A program made the position numbers and the translations under genes. This document shows positions 5,648 through 9,472 of a stretch of 9,472 nt of DNA, one piece after another (within the stretch, counting starts at the first letter, position 1; each line of letters opens with the position of its first letter). This stretch comes from Proteobacteria bacterium UBA1858 (GTDB lineage: Bacteria; Pseudomonadota; Gammaproteobacteria; UBA4575), in the NCBI GenBank assembly GCA_002338385.1, contig DDIE01000028.1, positions 1,137 to 10,608 of the forward strand. Reading direction: 5' to 3'. The notes under the pieces are model-generated. The model was not told the origin of the DNA and ran no database searches. It was given only the letters and a program-made list of their open reading frames with translations.

Positions 5648-6827
5648 TAGTGCACGTCTTGGCCTAGTGTGGTTATGGCTATCGATTATTAATGTCAGCG
5701 CGGCAGAATTTTCTGGGCAGCTGAGTATGGAGTTGCGTGGCTTTAGCCAAGACGCACAATATCCCCGCCAACTGAACGGTCTGCAAACCTCTATCATGCT
5801 GGCGCCCGAGTGGCGCACCTACCTCGGTGATAATATCCAAACCGCTTTGATTCCTTATCTGAGAGTAGATGCGCGTGATCACCAGCGGACGCATGCTGAT
5901 TTGCGTGAAGCATATATGCTCTATATCGGAAATAATTGGGAGCTTTTGCTGGGCGTTAATCGTGAATTTTGGGGCGTCACAGAAGCGCGTCACTTAATTA
6001 ATATCATTAATCAAGTTGATGCAGTAGAGAATATTGACGAGGAGGACTACCTCGGGCAATTGATGCTGAATCTCACGCTGCAACGAGCCTATGGTCGGTT
6101 TAGTTTTTATCTGCTGCCTTTATTCAGAGAGCGAACTTTTAGTAGCGAAAAAGGCCGCTTGCGTGCGCCACTCAGCGTGGATAAAAGGCGCGCCGACTAC
6201 GAACATCAGGACCAACAGTGGCATACCGATCTGGCATTTCGCTACTCACACTACCGCGGCGACTGGGATATGGGCGTGAGTGTATTTCACGGCACCAGTC
6301 GTGAGCCGCACCTACGGATCAATCATCAGCAAGATGCGTTACTGCCTTACTATGATCAAATCAGCCAACTTGGGCTAGAACTTCAATACACACAGGAGGC
6401 GATGCTGTGGAAGTTTGAGGGCCTCACGCGGGCAGGGCAGGGGCATACTTTTTTAGCCTCCGTGGTGGGTCTGGAATATACCTTGTTTCAAGCATTCAAT
6501 AGTCAGGCGGATATCGGCTTCCTGGTTGAGCATTTGTATGACGGACGCGATCGCGTTGAGGCACCACAAACAATTTTTCAGAATGACTTATTTCTAGGTA
6601 TCCGGGTGGCACTCAATGATATGCAAGACACCACCATGCTAGCGGGTATGATGAGAGATCTGCAAAATGAGTCGGGTAGCTTGCGTCTCGAAGCCGAACG
6701 CAGAGTGGGGGACAGTATTAAGCTTGAATTGGAAACCCAATTATTTATCAATGCACAGCATGACCGTACGGTCACTGCTTTTAAGCGCGATAACTTCGTA
6801 ACCTTGACGCTGGCGCAATATTTTTAA
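5637..6827 (+). CDS. Putative outer-membrane beta-barrel protein of the RND/LolA-like operon
   Basis: With the GTG start at 5637 the product is 396 residues and overlaps the LolA-like gene by 11 bases in another frame; a TTG at 5616 would add 7 unlikely residues. A signal peptide is plain (Arg7, hydrophobic 8-20, cut near SAA|EF at 23). The rest is full of alternating amphipathic strands (FSGQLSMELRGF, FSFYLLPLF, DMGVSVFHGTS, LGLELQYTQ, KFEGLTRAG, LFLGIRVAL, SLRLEAERRV, IKLELETQLF) and ends VTLTLAQYF, with the terminal Phe recognised by the barrel-assembly machinery. A less barrel-like segment at about 107-142 (VNREFWGVTEARHL, INQVDAVENIDEEDYLGQ) recalls DUF1302-type outer-membrane proteins often found with RND exporters, but I cannot confirm this. 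It may be the exit pore or the acceptor for cargo of the upstream pump and carrier; that role is inferred from gene order. Barrel nature likely, family uncertain. Confidence 0.8.
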   Translation: MCANSARLGLVWLWLSIINVSAAEFSGQLSMELRGFSQDAQYPRQLNGLQTSIMLAPEWRTYLGDNIQTALIPYLRVDARDHQRTHADLREAYMLYIGNNWELLLGVNREFWGVTEARHLINIINQVDAVENIDEEDYLGQLMLNLTLQRAYGRFSFYLLPLFRERTFSSEKGRLRAPLSVDKRRADYEHQDQQWHTDLAFRYSHYRGDWDMGVSVFHGTSREPHLRINHQQDALLPYYDQISQLGLELQYTQEAMLWKFEGLTRAGQGHTFLASVVGLEYTLFQAFNSQADIGFLVEHLYDGRDRVEAPQTIFQNDLFLGIRVALNDMQDTTMLAGMMRDLQNESGSLRLEAERRVGDSIKLELETQLFINAQHDRTVTAFKRDNFVTLTLAQYF

Positions 6828-6840
6828 TTGCTAACAATTA
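6825..6840. repeat. Palindrome joining the two convergent stop codons
   Basis: TAATTG (6825-6830) and CAATTA (6835-6840) are exact reverse complements around a CTAA loop. The outer triplets are the stop codons of the barrel gene (TAA, 6825-6827) and of valS (TAA on the - strand, 6838-6840). Neither strand has a T-tract after the stem, which is only 6 bp and AT-rich, so this is not a convincing terminator. Confidence 0.5.
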
Positions 6841-9472
6841 CAAGCGCTGCATCTTGGCTAGCTGCAGTTGTAGTTGTTGCAGTGCTTGTTCCTGTTCGCT
6901 CAGTCGATCCTGCTCTTTTTGGACGACATCCGCTGGCGCTTTATCTTTGAACTTGGGATTATTGAGTTTGTTGCGGGTTTTCTCGATATTCACGCTCAGT
7001 TTATTAATATCTTTAGTCAGTCGATCAATTTCTGCCTCTTTATCAATCAGTCCAGCGAGTGGAATCAGTACGCGCATTTCACCAACCAGAGTGAGTGCAG
7101 CCTCAGGCGCTTCTTGCTCGTCTAGAATGGTGATACTGGTCAGTTTGGCTAGTTTATCTAACGCGCTGCGATGCAGTTGCAACTGCTGCAGATCGTCTTC
7201 TGAGCATTGTTGACAGAGCACGCTGAGTGCCTGTTTGGGTGGGATATTCATTTCCGAGCGTATCTTGCGGATGCCCATAATGAACTCTTTTAGCCAATCA
7301 ATACTCGTGCATGCATGCACATCCACCCACTCATTATTACTGCGTGGATAAGCTTGCAGCATAATACTGTCACCCTCACGCTTGAGCTGCGCGGCAACGG
7401 CTTGCCAGATTTCCTCGGTGATGAAAGGGATGATTGGATGCAGTAGGCGTAATAACGTCTCTAGTACCTCCAGCAGTACCCGACGAGTTTGCTGTTTGGC
7501 CGCTTCATCCTTGGAGAACATGACAGGTTTAATCAATTCGAGATACCAGTCACAGAATTCATTCCAGGTGAATTCATACAGTGCTTTGGCGGCCAGATCA
7601 AAACGATAGTTTTGCATGTCATGATGGACGATGTCGATGAGCTCTTGCTGACGACTGAGCAGCCAACGATCAGTGACGGATAAGTTCGCGTAGTCAATAC
7701 GGTCAGCAATTATTTGCTGATCACAATTCATCAAAGCAAAGCGTGAGGCATTCCATAACTTATTACAGAAGTTACGGTAGCCTTCAATACGGTTCAGGTC
7801 GAATTTTATATCGCGCCCAGTGGACGCCAGGGCCGCAAAAGTAAAGCGCAGTGCGTCGGTACCAAAGGCTGGGATACCCTCTGGATATTGTTTGCGGGTA
7901 GCGGCTTCAATCTTAGCGGCCATGTGTGGCTGCATCAGCCCCTTGGTGCGTTTTGCAATCAACGCCTCTAGGCTGATGCCGTCTATTAAGTCGATCGGAT
8001 CCAGCACATTGCCTTTTGACTTGGACATTTTCTGGCCATCAGCGTCGCGCACTAAGCCATGGATATAGATATCCTGAAAAGGAATGGCATCCATAAATTT
8101 GATGCCGAGCATAATCATGCGTGCCACCCAGAAGAAAATAATATCGAAGCCGGTGACTAATACTGAAGTTGGATAAAAGGTTTTCAGTTCTGCCGTTTGT
8201 TGTGGCCAGCCGAGCGTGGAAAATGGCCATAATGCAGATGAAAACCAGGTATCCAATACATCTTCATCCTGCACCAGCTGGAGCTCATCCGCGAGCTTAT
8301 ATTTGCTGCGCACTTCTTGCTCATCACGGCCGACATAGACAGTGCCCTGAGGGTCATACCAGGCAGGAATGCGATGCCCCCACCACAGTTGACGGCTGAT
8401 ACACCAATCCTGAATATCATGCATCCAGGCATAGTAAGTATTTTTCCAGTTGTCGGGCACAAATCGTATCTTGCCCGTCTCAACCGCGGCAATAGCCGGT
8501 GCGGCCAGACTTTCAGTTTTGACATACCACTGTTCAGTTAACAGCGGTTCGATCACGCTGCCGGAGCGGTCCCCGCGCGGCACCATTAATTCATGCTCAA
8601 CAATTTTCTCGATTAAGCCTTGCTGCTCTAGTGCCGCGATGACTTGCTTGCGAGCGGCATAACGATCCAAGTCGTGAAAAGCCGCGGGTGCGGTATGATT
8701 AATTTTGGCATCAGCAGTCAAAATATTAAGCATCGGTAACGCATGTCTTTTCCCCATCTCATAATCATTGAAGTCATGGGCAGGGGTAATCTTGACACAG
8801 CCTGAGCCAAATTCTGGGTCGACATAATCATCCGCGATGATCGGTATCTGGCGTGCGCACAATGGCAGTTGAACAAATTGGCCAATTAAATGTTGATAAC
8901 GCTCATCCTCAGGGTGCACGGCTACCGCCGTATCACCTAACATGGTCTCTGGCCGAGTAGTCGCCACCACAAGATAGTCATCTCCATCCACCAGCGGATA
9001 GCGCATATGCCAGAGATGCCCATTTTCTTCTGCGGCAATGACTTCTAAATCAGACACAGCAGTGTGGAGCACGGGATCCCAGTTCACCAGGCGCTTGCCA
9101 CGATAGATGAGACCTTCATCATAGAGACGTACAAACACCTCACGCACGGCTTGTGAACAGCCTTCATCCATCGTGAAGCGCTCACGTGACCAGTCCACAG
9201 AAGAACCTAACCGTTCCAGTTGTTTGGTAATTGTGTTGCCAGACTCTGCTTTCCAGTCCCACACTTTTTCAAGGAATTTTTCACGTCCCAGTTCCACGCG
9301 AGAGGTACCGGCGGCATTGAGTTGACGCTCAACCACCATCTGGGTGGCAATACCTGCGTGGTCAGTGCCGGGCTGCCATAAGGTATTATCTCCGCACATC
9401 CGGTGATAGCGCGTGAGGCTATCCATGACCGTATTATTGAACGCATGCCCCATGTGCAGCGTGCCCGTCACG
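6838..9472 (-). CDS. valS: Valyl-tRNA synthetase, N-terminal end cut by the window edge
   Basis: The enzyme charges tRNA-Val with valine in the cytoplasm, using ATP, and hydrolyses mischarged Thr-tRNA-Val. Visible are 877 residues of a class Ia synthetase. The visible part begins VTGTLHMGHAF, that is, the HIGH motif as HMGH at visible residues 6-9. It continues with the editing (CP1) domain including TTRPETMLGDTAVAVHP (171-187) and ITPAHDFNDYEMG (228-240). The catalytic core follows with DTWFSSALWPFSTLGWP (407-423) and the KMSKS loop KMSKSKGNVLDP (481-492). The anticodon-binding helical domain follows (about 600-760, with WNEFCDWYLE and HPIIPFITEEIW). A C-terminal coiled-coil arm (about 808-877, ending LAKMQRL) is typical of ValS. 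Compared with known ValS, roughly 40-50 N-terminal residues, including the PPPN before VTG, lie beyond the edge. The first visible codon is a GTG for Val in that motif and is not a start. No frameshift or missing motif is seen. Confidence 0.98.
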   Translation of the reverse strand, partial: VTGTLHMGHAFNNTVMDSLTRYHRMCGDNTLWQPGTDHAGIATQMVVERQLNAAGTSRVELGREKFLEKVWDWKAESGNTITKQLERLGSSVDWSRERFTMDEGCSQAVREVFVRLYDEGLIYRGKRLVNWDPVLHTAVSDLEVIAAEENGHLWHMRYPLVDGDDYLVVATTRPETMLGDTAVAVHPEDERYQHLIGQFVQLPLCARQIPIIADDYVDPEFGSGCVKITPAHDFNDYEMGKRHALPMLNILTADAKINHTAPAAFHDLDRYAARKQVIAALEQQGLIEKIVEHELMVPRGDRSGSVIEPLLTEQWYVKTESLAAPAIAAVETGKIRFVPDNWKNTYYAWMHDIQDWCISRQLWWGHRIPAWYDPQGTVYVGRDEQEVRSKYKLADELQLVQDEDVLDTWFSSALWPFSTLGWPQQTAELKTFYPTSVLVTGFDIIFFWVARMIMLGIKFMDAIPFQDIYIHGLVRDADGQKMSKSKGNVLDPIDLIDGISLEALIAKRTKGLMQPHMAAKIEAATRKQYPEGIPAFGTDALRFTFAALASTGRDIKFDLNRIEGYRNFCNKLWNASRFALMNCDQQIIADRIDYANLSVTDRWLLSRQQELIDIVHHDMQNYRFDLAAKALYEFTWNEFCDWYLELIKPVMFSKDEAAKQQTRRVLLEVLETLLRLLHPIIPFITEEIWQAVAAQLKREGDSIMLQAYPRSNNEWVDVHACTSIDWLKEFIMGIRKIRSEMNIPPKQALSVLCQQCSEDDLQQLQLHRSALDKLAKLTSITILDEQEAPEAALTLVGEMRVLIPLAGLIDKEAEIDRLTKDINKLSVNIEKTRNKLNNPKFKDKAPADVVQKEQDRLSEQEQALQQLQLQLAKMQRL
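7307..7320. repeat. 14-bp perfect palindrome of alternating purine/pyrimidine inside valS
   Basis: GTGCATGCATGCAC is its own reverse complement, and strict purine/pyrimidine alternation extends over 7306-7322. It encodes the VHACT stretch of ValS near visible residues 718-722. It is most likely a coincidence of coding, but such tracts can adopt Z-DNA or cruciform structure. Confidence 0.4.

Noticed and set aside
5462..5818. A 118-codon open frame on the - strand across the LolA-like/barrel junction
   Set aside because: It lies antisense to two well-supported genes, its product is not protein-like (no recognisable domain, odd composition), and it has no ribosome-binding site of note.
6546..6555. 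CGCGATCGCG palindrome in the larger barrel gene
   Set aside because: It falls in codons for Asp-Gly-Arg-Asp-Arg-Val; a single 10-bp GC palindrome is expected by chance, with no second copy nearby.
6854..7213. A 119-codon Ser/Cys-rich open frame on the + strand opposite the valS 3' end
   Set aside because: The Ser/Cys/Leu bias is the antisense image of the Gln/Lys/Glu-rich coiled coil of ValS.
8184..8525. A 113-codon open frame on the - strand inside valS
   Set aside because: It is a frame-shifted reading of valS on the same strand; ValS itself is uninterrupted and carries its motifs there.

Overview
The window looks like ordinary chromosomal DNA of a Gram-negative bacterium, most likely a gammaproteobacterium. 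Base composition is moderate, the class I valyl-tRNA synthetase is of proteobacterial type, and at least four products carry signal peptides, two of them with C-terminal phenylalanines typical of outer-membrane beta-barrels. I see no rRNA, tRNA, CRISPR array, insertion sequence or phage gene. Both ends cut through genes. The genus cannot be told from the sequence.

Layout. Positions 1-320 (+) hold the C-terminal part of a VOC/glyoxalase-fold protein, which meets a LysE/RhtB-type exporter (330-953, -) tail to tail with 9 bases between them. A 165-base divergent intergenic region follows. Next is a secreted SIMPL (DUF541) protein (1119-1805, +), then a 144-base AT-rich gap that ends in a perfect inverted repeat overlapping a consensus TATAAT. 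From 1950 to 6827 four genes run on the + strand with gaps of 25 and 10 bases and then an 11-base overlap: a small exported putative beta-barrel (1950-2459), a 12-TM RND/MMPL-type exporter (2485-4824), a periplasmic LolA-like 'outer membrane lipoprotein-sorting' protein (4835-5647) and a larger putative outer-membrane beta-barrel (5637-6827). valS (6838-9472, -) converges on this operon with 10 bases between the stop codons; its first few dozen codons lie beyond the right edge.

How the genes may work together. The four-gene operon is the most interesting part. It encodes an inner-membrane RND pump, a soluble periplasmic carrier of LolA-like fold and one or two outer-membrane barrels, which are the parts needed to move a hydrophobic molecule (lipid, lipoprotein or similar) across the whole envelope. 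The RND plus LolA-like pairing is a known association. The substrate, the role of the small barrel and whether the larger barrel is a true partner are unknown, and I infer them only from order and spacing. The VOC, LysE, SIMPL and valS genes look unrelated to it, although the SIMPL protein is also an envelope protein on the same strand.
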